NCBI GenBank assembly: GCA_902516425.1
Contig: CABXYE010000002.1
Location: 62,001 to 126,000 of the forward strand
Reading direction: 5' to 3'
DNA from: an uncultured Pelagibacteraceae bacterium
GTDB lineage: Bacteria > Pseudomonadota > Alphaproteobacteria > Pelagibacterales > Pelagibacteraceae
DNA length: 64,000 bases
Shown: one piece after another, positions 52,438 to 60,534 of the stretch
Layout: each line of letters starts with the position of its first letter
How positions within the stretch are numbered: the first letter of the stretch is position 1
Translations under genes and position numbers: made by a program
Notes under the pieces: generated by a model
Told to the model about the DNA's origin: nothing
The model's database searches: none
Seen by the model: the letters and a program-made list of their open reading frames with translations, nothing else

Positions 52438-53190
52438 ATGAAAAAAATTACCTTTGATTTTAAAAGTAGAACTGCAATTGTCACCGGTGGTGCACAGGGA
52501 TTTGGCTTTGATATAACTAAACGTTTTTTAAAATCTGGTGCAAAAGTGATAATATGGGATAGTGACTCTAAAGCTATAGAGTTAGCTCAAAAAAATATAA
52601 ATAACCCAAACTTGAGTTCCAATGTTGTGGATGTATCAAATTACGAGGAAGTTGAAAAAAAAGTAAAGGAAATCACAAAAGATTCAAATATCGATATTTT
52701 AATAAATAATGCAGGTATAACTGGTCCCACTGCCACTTTGTGGGAATATGACATAGAGATGTGGAAAAAAGTTGTAGAAATCAATCAAATGGGAACATTT
52801 AATTGTTGCAGGTCAGTAGTACCAAATATGATAAAAAATAATTATGGAAGGATTGTAAATGTAGCCTCTGTAGCTGGAAAGGATGGAAATGCTAACGCTA
52901 GCGCATATAGTGTTGGAAAAGCTGGAGCGATAGCTTTAACAAAATCTTTAGGTAAAGAGCTTGCAGATAAGAATATAGCTGTCAATGCAGTCACTCCAGC
53001 GGGAGCAAAAACTCGAATTTTGGACCAAATGACTAAGGAGCACGTTCAAAGAATGCTATCCATGGTACCTAGAGGGAGATTTTTAGAAGTTGAGGAATTT
53101 ACCTCTTTAATCTGTTGGCTTTCATCTGAGGAAAATACTTTCTCTACAGCAGCTGTATTTGATATAAGTGGTGGTCGCTCAACTTATTAA
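52438..53190 (+). CDS. Short-chain dehydrogenase/reductase (FabG-like)
   Basis: A 250-aa SDR. The cofactor loop is AIVTGGAQGFGFDITKR (residues about 13-29), the structural motif is LINNAGITGP near 88, the catalytic Ser is in VNVASVAGKDGNANASAYSVGK with YxxxK at about 159-163, and it ends AVFDISGGRSTY. It lies 4 bp after the NCS1 permease, suggesting that it acts on the imported compound. The particular substrate cannot be read from the sequence. Confidence 0.87.
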   Translation: MKKITFDFKSRTAIVTGGAQGFGFDITKRFLKSGAKVIIWDSDSKAIELAQKNINNPNLSSNVVDVSNYEEVEKKVKEITKDSNIDILINNAGITGPTATLWEYDIEMWKKVVEINQMGTFNCCRSVVPNMIKNNYGRIVNVASVAGKDGNANASAYSVGKAGAIALTKSLGKELADKNIAVNAVTPAGAKTRILDQMTKEHVQRMLSMVPRGRFLEVEEFTSLICWLSSEENTFSTAAVFDISGGRSTY

Positions 53191-53324
53191 CTCTTGGGTT
53201 TTTGATCAATTATCTTTAAATTATTAATCTTAGCTCTACTAAACTTGATATCTTTAGACATAACTGGCGCAAAAATCATTATTGACCAATAAATAAGTAG
53301 TAAAAAAATTGAAATTGTCCTCAT
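53187..53324 (-). CDS. 45-aa small exported or membrane peptide, unknown
   Basis: The ATG at 53324 opens a frame ending in TAA at 53187. An N-terminal hydrophobic stretch (MRTISIFLLLIYWSIMIFAP) is followed by a basic tail (VMSKDIKFSRAKINNLKI). It overlaps the convergent SDR stop by 4 bp. Start and frame are plausible but unconfirmed. Confidence 0.4.
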   Translation of the reverse strand: MRTISIFLLLIYWSIMIFAPVMSKDIKFSRAKINNLKIIDQKPKS

Positions 53325-53408
53325 ATTTTTAATATAAAAATGAATATTGAATTTTGGATGTTTAAATTTTGTCTAAATAATGTATTAACAAATTATTTTA
53401 ATTTATTG

Positions 53409-54059
53409 ATGAAACTTTTATTTTTTACTCTAACAACTCTTCTAATAACCACTAACATTTTATTAGCCGAGAAATTAAATGTATTCGATTTTACTGAGGT
53501 TGAGCTTTCTGAACTACAAGTTAGGAAGGTAAGGGGTGCAGACAATAAAACAATTTATAGTGTTGGTTCTAATGAAAATGGTAATTTTTTAAAATCGGAA
53601 GCTGATAATGCTGCCTCAGGTTTAGGTAAAGAAATCAAAATAGATTTAAACAAAACACCATTTATCAATATTACCTGGAAAGTAGAGAAAGACCTGTCTG
53701 GTATTAAAGAAAATTCAAAAAAAGGACATGATTTTGCAGCTAGAGTTTTTGTAATAAAGAAAACAGGAGCAACACCTCTTTCAAACAGAGCAATTAACTA
53801 TGTTTTTTCAAGTAATAATAATATTGGAGTAAATTTCCCTAGCCCATATACAAAAAAATCTATTGATAATGTTTTAGCAAGTACCAAGAGTAATTTAAAT
53901 GAATGGGTAACAGTTAAAGCCAATGTAAAGGAGGACTTTAAAAGGTTACACGATCTGGATGTCAATGAGCTTGATGGTCTTGCTATTATGTCTGATACTG
54001 ATAATTCAAAGATGAAATCTATAGCTTATTTCCAAAATATTTATTTTTCATCTCAATAA
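53409..54059 (+). CDS. DUF3047 family exported protein
   Basis: The start is placed at 53409 (MKLLFFTLTTLLITTNILLA), where a signal peptide begins, rather than at the longer ATG 53340. The 216-aa product matches DUF3047: FTEVELSELQVRKVRGADNKT, a central strand region INITWKVEKDLSG with HDFAARVFVIKK, YVFSSNN, and a C-terminal DGLAIMSDTDNSK...YFQNIYF. The family is predicted as a periplasmic beta-sandwich (possible carbohydrate-binding-like fold); the function is unknown. Confidence 0.75.
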   Translation: MKLLFFTLTTLLITTNILLAEKLNVFDFTEVELSELQVRKVRGADNKTIYSVGSNENGNFLKSEADNAASGLGKEIKIDLNKTPFINITWKVEKDLSGIKENSKKGHDFAARVFVIKKTGATPLSNRAINYVFSSNNNIGVNFPSPYTKKSIDNVLASTKSNLNEWVTVKANVKEDFKRLHDLDVNELDGLAIMSDTDNSKMKSIAYFQNIYFSSQ

Positions 54060-54200
54060 TTAGAATTTGAGATATTTTTTTAAATAAATATTAAACAGAG
54101 ACAGAATAACAGCCACTAAAACATCTTCTAAAGGACTAGCTTGTGGATAGCCAAAGTTCCATGCGGTAACCATCACTAACCAAATCACAAATATATTCAT
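54060..54200 (-). CDS. 46-aa membrane peptide, unknown
   Basis: The ORF from ATG 54200 to TAA 54060 directly abuts the convergent DUF3047 stop. It encodes MNIFVIWLVMVTAWNFGYPQ, a short polar turn and a second hydrophobic part (DVLVAVILSLFNIYLKKY). The Trp-rich first helix and the Pro/Gly turn look non-random. No family is recognised. Confidence 0.45.
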   Translation of the reverse strand: MNIFVIWLVMVTAWNFGYPQASPLEDVLVAVILSLFNIYLKKYLKF

Positions 54201-54257
54201 TAAATACTTATACCTTAGTTTCTATTAAATAGTTTACTTTTTTGCTATGATTATATT

Positions 54258-54680
54258 ATGCACGAAAATTTTATTCATACTTTAAAAGTTTATTATGAAG
54301 ATACTGATGCCGGAGGCGTCGTATATTATGCTAATTATTTAAAGTTTTTAGAAAGAGCAAGAACAGAAGCTCTCCACTCAATTGGTTATAGTAATCAAAA
54401 ATTGAAAAAAGATTTTGATTCATTAATTATAGTAAAAGCTTGCAACATTGAATATAAAAAACCCGCAAGTCTTGAAGATGAACTAACTATAAGATCTTTT
54501 GTTAAATCTATCACCAAAACATCTTTTTTTATGAATCAAATAATCACAAAGGGTGATGACACTATTGTTGAGGCACAAGTTCATTTAGTTTTTGTTAATG
54601 ATTTAGTTAAACCAGTAAAAATACCTGACGAAATTTACTCACGATTTAAACCCTATTTTTGTGACACTATTAAAACTTAG
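54258..54680 (+). CDS. ybgC: Tol-Pal-associated acyl-CoA thioesterase YbgC
   Basis: A 140-aa hotdog-fold thioesterase with the 4-hydroxybenzoyl-CoA thioesterase active-site motif YYEDTDAGGVVYYANYLKFLERARTE at residues 11-36 (the catalytic Asp in DTDAGG). It hydrolyses short acyl-CoA or acyl-ACP and is usually encoded by tol-pal operons, but no tol genes are adjacent here. It overlaps the convergent uracil-DNA glycosylase gene by 11 bp. Confidence 0.92.
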   Translation: MHENFIHTLKVYYEDTDAGGVVYYANYLKFLERARTEALHSIGYSNQKLKKDFDSLIIVKACNIEYKKPASLEDELTIRSFVKSITKTSFFMNQIITKGDDTIVEAQVHLVFVNDLVKPVKIPDEIYSRFKPYFCDTIKT

Positions 54681-55350
54681 CTATTTTCTTTGCTTTAATA
54701 AGTAATTGGTTAATCATAGTAGTTGTCACTAGTTTTGTATTTACATTTCTTGGACTTGGGTGATAACAAGCAATCAAAACTTTATTATCAGGCAATAAAT
54801 ATTTGTTTCCGTGTTTAAATTCAAATTTTTTGTGAAGCATAAACTTTTTTTTATAAATTTTTAAACAATTATCAAATGCAACTTTTCCTAGAGTAACGAT
54901 CACTTTAAGGTTTTTTAAATTTTTAATTTCATTTTCAAAATAATTTGAACAGCGAATTAATTCTTTATTTTCTGGTTTATCACCTGGAGGAACACATTTA
55001 AGAATATTAGTTATGTAAGTATTATTTAATTTTAAATTATCATTTGCTTTTTCTGAAAAATCTTGATTTGAAATTCCTGTTAAAAATAAACTTTTGAATA
55101 AAAAATTCCCTGATTTATCTCCTGTAAATGCCCTTCCTGTTCTTGTTCCACCATGAGCAGCAGGAGCAAGTCCCAAGATCATCAATTTTGCTTTACTATC
55201 CCCAAAGCCTGGGACTGGTTTTCCCCAGTATTTCTCATTCATACTTTGTTTTCTTTTTTGTATTGAAATTTTTTGGATAAAACTAATAAGTCTTGGACAT
55301 TTTTTACATTTAATAATTGTATTATTTATTTTTTTTAATTTAATAGTCAT
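54670..55350 (-). CDS. Uracil-DNA glycosylase, family 5 type
   Basis: A 226-aa repair enzyme. Its Cys ligands for an iron-sulfur cluster include KCKKCPRL near 15-20 plus later Cys residues (KCVPPGD, IRCSNYF). The water-activation loop is ILGLAPAAHGGTRTGRAFTGD near residue 59-79, and the C-terminal leucine-loop segment is CYHPSPRNVNT near 197. GLAPAAHGG with HPSPRN is typical of UDGb (family 5) rather than family 4 (GEAPG). It removes uracil or deaminated bases. Its start codon lies 2 bp from the divergent phosphatase start. Confidence 0.9.
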   Translation of the reverse strand: MTIKLKKINNTIIKCKKCPRLISFIQKISIQKRKQSMNEKYWGKPVPGFGDSKAKLMILGLAPAAHGGTRTGRAFTGDKSGNFLFKSLFLTGISNQDFSEKANDNLKLNNTYITNILKCVPPGDKPENKELIRCSNYFENEIKNLKNLKVIVTLGKVAFDNCLKIYKKKFMLHKKFEFKHGNKYLLPDNKVLIACYHPSPRNVNTKLVTTTMINQLLIKAKKIAKF

Positions 55351-55352
55351 TT

Positions 55353-55910
55353 ATGAAACTTATAAAATATTTTTTTATTATTTTTATAACTTTCCCCTCA
55401 ACGATTAAAGCAGATTTAAATCAAGAATTATCTTTAGAACTAAAAAAAGGTGGTAAACTAATATTTATCAGGCACGCATATGCACCAGGTGGTGGAGATC
55501 CTGAAAATTTTGATATTAATAACTGTGATACCCAAAGAAATTTGAGTAAGGAAGGAAGAGATCAAGCTAAAAAAATCGGAAATTTTTTTAAGGAAAATGA
55601 TGTCCCAATTTTCAAAGTTTTTTCAAGTGAATGGTGTCGCTGCAAAGAAACTGCCGAATTGGCTTTTACAAATTTTATAACAAAAGATTTTTTGAATTCC
55701 TTTTTTAGTAAAAAGTTTGCTAATAATAGAAATAAACAAATGTTTGATTTGAAAAATTATGTTGAAAAATTTAAAGATAATGAAAATTTAATTTTTGTAA
55801 CACATTATGTAGTAATATCTGAAGCTTTAGATTATGCTCCTTCCTCAGGTGAAATAGTTATTTCAGATAAAAATTTTAATAAAATTGGTAGTATAGAAAT
55901 AAATTTTTAA
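55353..55910 (+). CDS. Exported histidine phosphatase-family protein
   Basis: A 185-aa protein with a signal peptide (about 1-20, ending IKA) and the branch-2-like phosphohistidine motif KLIFIRHAYAPGGGDP near residue 34, then SSEWCRCKETAELAF near 90 and a second His in FVTHYVVISEAL near 146. It is likely a periplasmic phosphatase or a sugar-phosphate-like hydrolase. The substrate is unknown. It shares a near-overlapping divergent start with the glycosylase gene. Confidence 0.83.
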   Translation: MKLIKYFFIIFITFPSTIKADLNQELSLELKKGGKLIFIRHAYAPGGGDPENFDINNCDTQRNLSKEGRDQAKKIGNFFKENDVPIFKVFSSEWCRCKETAELAFTNFITKDFLNSFFSKKFANNRNKQMFDLKNYVEKFKDNENLIFVTHYVVISEALDYAPSSGEIVISDKNFNKIGSIEINF

Positions 55911-55914
55911 TATT

Positions 55915-56040
55915 ATGTCATCAAAGCGAGCAATGAAACAAGCCCAAAAACAAGCTTATGCAAAACATAGAAGTAATATTACAAATAACAGATTTGGAAA
56001 TAGAAAAAAAAATTTTTCCAAGAGGAATAAAAAAAATTAA
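55915..56040 (+). CDS. 41-aa strongly basic peptide, unknown
   Basis: It starts 5 bp after the phosphatase stop. It encodes MSSKRAMKQAQKQAYAKHRS then NITNNRFGNRKKNFSKRNKKN: 15 of 41 residues are Lys or Arg, with no Cys. It is probably a nucleic-acid- or ribosome-associated peptide if expressed. The end overlaps the convergent 140-aa gene by 4 bp. Confidence 0.45.
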   Translation: MSSKRAMKQAQKQAYAKHRSNITNNRFGNRKKNFSKRNKKN

Positions 56041-56459
56041 CTCTCTTTTTTAAATTTTTCTATTTTTTTACAAGTAGAAATTTTTGATATTCCTTCCTCG
56101 TCATTAAGAACAGTTTTCATAAAAATTTCTTGTCTGTCTTTCTCAAAAAGGATTTGAGTATAAAATTGAGGATATCCATGTTTATGGGTAAGTATTTTAC
56201 CATTTTCTTCATAAATATTTCTTACGTAAGAATTAGATCTTTTAATACTTAAGTCGGTCAATCGATATTTTTGATATGTTTTTTCCTTATAAACATAATT
56301 TCTAATCATGATTAATTCATTAAGATTTAAAATATATTCATTTTTTAAAAATTCATCTTGTTTATCATCACATTTACTCATAATGATTATTTCTGATTTG
56401 AGTTGCTGTAAGGGTAAAATTATCAATAAAAGAAAAATTAAAAATTTAATTTCTTTCAT
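56037..56459 (-). CDS. Exported 140-aa protein, unknown
   Basis: The start at 56459 (MKEIKFLIFLLLIILPLQQL) gives a clear signal peptide, unlike the longer frame at 56483. The mature part carries two Cys residues (SKCDDKQ, STCKKIEKF) that could form a disulfide, and a beta-rich middle (KILTHKHGYPQFYTQILFEKDRQ). No family is recognised. It lies in a minus-strand run with two tiny genes and is the last gene of it. Confidence 0.6.
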   Translation of the reverse strand: MKEIKFLIFLLLIILPLQQLKSEIIIMSKCDDKQDEFLKNEYILNLNELIMIRNYVYKEKTYQKYRLTDLSIKRSNSYVRNIYEENGKILTHKHGYPQFYTQILFEKDRQEIFMKTVLNDEEGISKISTCKKIEKFKKES

Positions 56460-56619
56460 TTTTTTCAGCAAAAAATAAACCAATTAAAAGTAAAGCTGTC
56501 CAACCGAGCCCCACTAATCCCTTGATAATATTAGTGTCAGCACTCCATAAATCAAGAAATAAAGCCCCCAAAATAAGACCCAGAACATATACAACAATTA
56601 CAATTGTAGTTTTACTCAT
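56446..56619 (-). CDS. 57-aa two-span membrane protein, unknown
   Basis: It runs from ATG 56619 to TAA 56446, overlapping the gene before it (DUF1289) by 8 bp and the exported-protein gene after it by 14 bp. It encodes MSKTTIVIVVYVLGLILGAL, an acidic turn (DLWSADTN) and a second helix GLVGLGWTALLLIGLFFAEK. The overlapping arrangement with both neighbours supports a true translationally coupled gene. Confidence 0.55.
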   Translation of the reverse strand: MSKTTIVIVVYVLGLILGALFLDLWSADTNIIKGLVGLGWTALLLIGLFFAEKNERN

Positions 56620-56866
56620 TTAATAATTTTTTTTTAAAAAGAGAGATACCATTTTCAATTTTATAAGTATAGGACTCTTTAAAACTTTCTAATTGCCAAC
56701 CAGTTAATCTCTTTTGAATAATTTCAAGATTTTGTTTTTTCCACTCATCAGTTGTATCTTCAGCTTTCCAGGTTTTTTTTTCCTGATTATTTCTTCCACA
56801 ACCATAGCAATATCCAGTTTTTGGATCAGTTTTACAAATGCTTATACAGGGAGAAACAATCATCAT
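56612..56866 (-). CDS. DUF1289 family protein, Cys-rich
   Basis: The start at 56866 (MMIVSPCISICKTD) is preferred to the ATG at 56881 because family members start just before the SPC motif. The 84-aa product has CISICKTDPKTGYCYGCGR, the DUF1289 four-Cys zinc-like motif, followed by a helix with W and a basic tail. It is usually a small metal-binding protein of unknown function. Confidence 0.8.
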   Translation of the reverse strand: MMIVSPCISICKTDPKTGYCYGCGRNNQEKKTWKAEDTTDEWKKQNLEIIQKRLTGWQLESFKESYTYKIENGISLFKKKLLNE

Positions 56867-56953
56867 ATTATTATAGAGCATAAATAATATAATTTACAAT
56901 AATTGTCGTTGGACAAATAGTTTCAATAATATATAAAACCACTTGAATTTGTT

Positions 56954-57037
56954 GGGCGAGTGGTGGAATGGCAGACACGCCAGTCTTAGGAACTGGTCTC
57001 GCAAGAGGTGAAGGTTCGAGTCCTTTCTCGCCTACCA
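56954..57037 (+). tRNA. tRNA-Leu (anticodon UAG)
   Basis: A class II tRNA with all elements. The acceptor GGGCGAG pairs with CTCGCCT (one G-U at the end), and the D-arm region is GTGGTGGAATGGCAGACAC. The anticodon stem CCAGT/ACTGG has loop CTTAGGA, whose middle triplet TAG reads CUA Leu codons. A variable arm (TCTCGCAAGAG) and a T-arm GGTTCGAGTCC follow. CCA is encoded at 57035-57037. It stands 10 bp before the trigger factor gene. Confidence 0.97.
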
Positions 57038-57047
57038 TAAATATATT

Positions 57048-58472
57048 ATGAAAGTTACTGTAGAAAATAAAAAAGGTCTGAATAAAGATATAAAAGTTTT
57101 CATCGATAAAAAGACAATGAACTCTTATATGGATGAAAAATATGAAGAAATAAAAGGTACAGTAAATTTAAAAGGTTTTAGACCAGGAAAAGTTCCTGTA
57201 GAAGTTTTAAAAAGGCAGTTTGGTAAAGCAGTATTTAGCGAAGTTTTAGATAAAGTTTTAAAAGACACAACCACAAAGGCTTTAGAAGAAAACAAAATAA
57301 AACCAGCAGGACAACCAAAATTGGATCTTAAAACTTATGGTGAAGATAAGGATCTAGAATATATTATATCTGTAACAGAGTTTCCTAAGGTTGAATTGAA
57401 ATCTATAGAAAATATTAAATTTGATGAGTATACTGTTAAAATTGACGAAAAAGAAACCGAAAAAAGAATTAAAGAGATAGCTAAAAATACACCAAGCTTT
57501 AAAGATGCTCCACCCGAAACAAAAGCAAAAGAGGGTGATTTAGTATCCTTTGATTATACAGCTACAGTTGATGAAAAATCATTTAAAGGAGGTGAGGGAA
57601 AAAATACTCAATTAACTTTAGGTAAAGATTTATTTTTAAAAGGTTTTGACAAACAATTGGTAGGTGTTAAAAAAGATGATCAAAAAATTGTTGAAGCTAT
57701 TCTACCTGAAAATTTTCCTGAAAAAGAATTGGTAAATAAAAAAGCTATATTTAATTGTAAAATATTATCAGTCAAAATTTCAGAGGAAGTAAAAATCGAT
57801 GACAAATTTGCCAAAAATTTGGGTGCAAAAGATTTAAAAGATTTAAAGGCTCTTATATCAAAACAAATTGATGATGAATATAAAAATTCATTAGATAGAT
57901 TGTCAAAAAACCAAATTCTTAAAGAACTAGAAAAATTCAAAGTTGATGAAATTCCACAAAATTTAGTTGAAGAAGAAGTAAAAGCTCTTTCTCAAGGTAT
58001 GACAGAAGAAGATAAAAAAAACAGTAAAGATAATTTTGAGGAGATAGCAAAAAAAAGAATTAAAGTTGGACTGATATTAAATGAGTTTGGTGAAAAGAAT
58101 CAAATTAAAGTAACAGAGCAAGAATTACAGGCTGAGGTCCAAAAACAAATAAGAATGATGCCAGGCCAAGAAAAAATGGTAATGGACTTTTATCAAAAAA
58201 ATCAATCAGCACTTGCTAGCTTGAGAGGTACTGTATACGAAGAAAAAATTTTAAGTCTTGTCAAACAAAAGGCCAAACCTAATAAAAAGGAAGTTTCAAA
58301 AGATGAGGCTGAAAAGATATTAAAACAATCTCAAAATCAAGATCTGAATCTCGAAAACGAGGTTAAAAAATATTCAAAGAAAAAAGTGGAAACTAAAAAA
58401 AAAGAAGTAAAAAAAATCACTCCAAAAATGAAGTCTCCTCCTAAAAAAATAAAAAAAGTTAGCAAAAAGTAA
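57048..58472 (+). CDS. tig: Trigger factor (ribosome-bound chaperone and prolyl isomerase)
   Basis: A 474-aa chaperone in three parts. The ribosome-binding N-domain has LKGFRPGKVPVEVLKRQFG near 42-60. The FKBP-type PPIase domain has KEGDLVSFDYTATVDEKSFKGG near 163 and GFDKQLVGVKKDD. The helical C-domain runs from about 245. The last 60 residues form a Lys-rich tail (KKKVETKKKEVKKITPKMKS...) that E. coli Tig lacks. It assists nascent chains and feeds the following clpP, clpX and lon genes. Confidence 0.95.
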   Translation: MKVTVENKKGLNKDIKVFIDKKTMNSYMDEKYEEIKGTVNLKGFRPGKVPVEVLKRQFGKAVFSEVLDKVLKDTTTKALEENKIKPAGQPKLDLKTYGEDKDLEYIISVTEFPKVELKSIENIKFDEYTVKIDEKETEKRIKEIAKNTPSFKDAPPETKAKEGDLVSFDYTATVDEKSFKGGEGKNTQLTLGKDLFLKGFDKQLVGVKKDDQKIVEAILPENFPEKELVNKKAIFNCKILSVKISEEVKIDDKFAKNLGAKDLKDLKALISKQIDDEYKNSLDRLSKNQILKELEKFKVDEIPQNLVEEEVKALSQGMTEEDKKNSKDNFEEIAKKRIKVGLILNEFGEKNQIKVTEQELQAEVQKQIRMMPGQEKMVMDFYQKNQSALASLRGTVYEEKILSLVKQKAKPNKKEVSKDEAEKILKQSQNQDLNLENEVKKYSKKKVETKKKEVKKITPKMKSPPKKIKKVSKK

Positions 58473-58506
58473 TCCCAAGTTGTATAAGTAATACGAATCA
58501 ATTTTT

Positions 58507-59118
58507 ATGAATAATAAACTGTCAGAACATATGAGTAACTTAATTCCAATGGTTGTCGAGCAATCAAATAAAGGTGAAAGGGCTTATGATATTTATTCAA
58601 GGCTATTAAAGGAAAGAATAATCTTCTTAACTGGTCAAATAAATGACAATGTAGCATCACTTGTTACTGCTCAATTGTTATTTTTAGAAGCAGAGGATCC
58701 AAAAAAAGAAATATTTTTATACATTAATAGTCCAGGTGGACTCGTAACTGCTGGGTTAGGCATTTACGATACTATGCAATATGTAAAACCTGATATTTCA
58801 ACTTTATGCATCGGGCAAGCAGCTTCAATGGGATCTTTCTTGTTATCTGCCGGAACAAAAGGAAAAAGATTCTCACTCCCAAACTCAAGAATTATGGTAC
58901 ACCAACCATCAGCAGGCTTTCAAGGACAAGCCACCGATATTGAAATTCATGCAAATGAAGTACTTTCTTTAAAAAAAAGATTGAACGAAATTTACTCTAA
59001 ACACACCGGTAAGTCTGTAGATGAAATTAAAACTGCTTTAGAAAGAGATAATTTTATGACCGCAGAATCAGCCAAGTCTTTTGGACTAATAGACTCTGTG
59101 GTAGAAAAAAGATCTTAG
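58507..59118 (+). CDS. clpP: ATP-dependent Clp protease proteolytic subunit
   Basis: A 203-aa serine protease. The active Ser is in [20 protein letters not shown] near residue 100, the His in [14 protein letters not shown] near 125, and the Asp in [20 protein letters not shown] near 174. [19 protein letters not shown] is the typical substrate-binding segment. It forms the ClpP tetradecamer that works with ClpX, encoded next. It starts 34 bp after tig. Confidence 0.97.
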   Translation: MNNKLSEHMSNLIPMVVEQSNKGERAYDIYSRLLKERIIFLTGQINDNVASLVTAQLLFLEAEDPKKEIFLYINSPGGLVTAGLGIYDTMQYVKPDISTLCIGQAASMGSFLLSAGTKGKRFSLPNSRIMVHQPSAGFQGQATDIEIHANEVLSLKKRLNEIYSKHTGKSVDEIKTALERDNFMTAESAKSFGLIDSVVEKRS

Positions 59119-59205
59119 AACACAATATATAGGTTATACAATCCAAAACTTGATTAATAGGAGTTATCTATATTAAAGTGATAATATTGATTCGTTAAAA
59201 ATTTT

Positions 59206-60474
59206 ATGAACACAAATAACAAAAATATTCTTTACTGTTCTTTCTGTGGCAAAAGTCAACACGAGGTTAGAAAGTTAATTGCAGGCCCAACAGTTTTTAT
59301 CTGTGATGAGTGTGTTGAACTTTGTATGGACATTATTAAAGAAGAGAGCAAAGATACTTTTGTCAAACATCAAGATGGTTTACCTTCTCCAAAAGAAATT
59401 TGCACAGTTTTAGATGACTACGTTATTGGACAATCTCATGCAAAAAAAGTTTTATCAGTAGCCGTTCATAATCATTATAAGAGATTAAATTATGAAAATA
59501 AAACAAGTAAAAATGTAGAGCTTGCAAAATCTAATATTCTTTTAGTCGGCCCAACTGGATGTGGAAAAACATTATTAGCACAAACGCTTGCAAGAATTTT
59601 AGATGTTCCTTTTACAATGGCTGATGCAACAACTTTAACTGAAGCAGGTTACGTTGGAGAAGATGTAGAAAACATTATTTTAAAATTGTTACAAGCTGCA
59701 GATTATAATGTGGAAAAAGCTCAAAGGGGAATCGTGTACATTGATGAGGTTGATAAGATTAGTAGAAAATCAGAAAATCCTTCTATCACAAGAGATGTCT
59801 CAGGTGAGGGTGTTCAACAAGCTTTATTAAAGATAATGGAGGGGACTATTGCAAGTGTACCTCCACAAGGTGGTAGAAAACATCCGCAACAAGAATTCTT
59901 ACAAGTAGATACTACAAATATTTTATTTATTTGTGGAGGAGCTTTTGCAGGACTTGATAAAATTATTTCTCAAAGAGACAAAGGGACATCTATTGGGTTT
60001 GGCGCAGATGTTAAGAATTTACAAGATAAAAAAACTGGTGAATGGATGAAGAATTTAGAGCCAGAGGATTTATTAAAATATGGATTAATACCTGAGTTTA
60101 TAGGGAGGTTGCCTATGATTGCCACTCTTGAGGATTTAGATGAAAAATCTTTAATTAAGATACTACAAGAGCCAAAGAATTCTTTAACCAAACAGTATCA
60201 AGAATTATTCAAGTTGGATGGAGCTAAATTAATATTTAAAGATACAGCCTTAAAAGAAATTGCAATTAAAGCAATAAGCAAGAAAACAGGCGCCAGAGGT
60301 TTAAGATCTATTTTAGAAAATATTCTTCTTAAAACGATGTATGATTTACCGAGTCAAGAAAATATTGAGGAAGTAATTGTTGACGCATCTGCAGCAAAAG
60401 GTCAGTCTCAGCCTATTATCGTTCATTCAAAAAAGGATAGTAAATCCAAAACAAACAAGACAACAGCGGCTTAA
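59206..60474 (+). CDS. clpX: ATP-dependent Clp protease ATP-binding subunit ClpX
   Basis: A 422-aa AAA+ unfoldase. The N-terminal zinc domain has [30 protein letters not shown] (residues 9-39). Walker A is [15 protein letters not shown] near 113, Walker B is [11 protein letters not shown] near 180, and the pore loop is GYVGEDV. IGFGADV and sensor-2 [11 protein letters not shown] follow. It selects ssrA-tagged and other substrates for ClpP. An 87-bp spacer separates it from clpP. Confidence 0.97.
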   Translation: MNTNNKNILYCSFCGKSQHEVRKLIAGPTVFICDECVELCMDIIKEESKDTFVKHQDGLPSPKEICTVLDDYVIGQSHAKKVLSVAVHNHYKRLNYENKTSKNVELAKSNILLVGPTGCGKTLLAQTLARILDVPFTMADATTLTEAGYVGEDVENIILKLLQAADYNVEKAQRGIVYIDEVDKISRKSENPSITRDVSGEGVQQALLKIMEGTIASVPPQGGRKHPQQEFLQVDTTNILFICGGAFAGLDKIISQRDKGTSIGFGADVKNLQDKKTGEWMKNLEPEDLLKYGLIPEFIGRLPMIATLEDLDEKSLIKILQEPKNSLTKQYQELFKLDGAKLIFKDTALKEIAIKAISKKTGARGLRSILENILLKTMYDLPSQENIEEVIVDASAAKGQSQPIIVHSKKDSKSKTNKTTAA

Positions 60475-60534
60475 TAGCCCTAATAACTTGTAAAAAGGTA
60501 TTGCAAAAATAATTTTAATATCCATATTTACAAA

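Noticed and set aside
56954-57037. tRNA-Leu as an occupied phage/island integration site
   Set aside because: tRNA-Leu genes are known pelagiphage targets, but the 3' end is followed 10 bp later by intact tig, with no duplicated tRNA end or integrase nearby.
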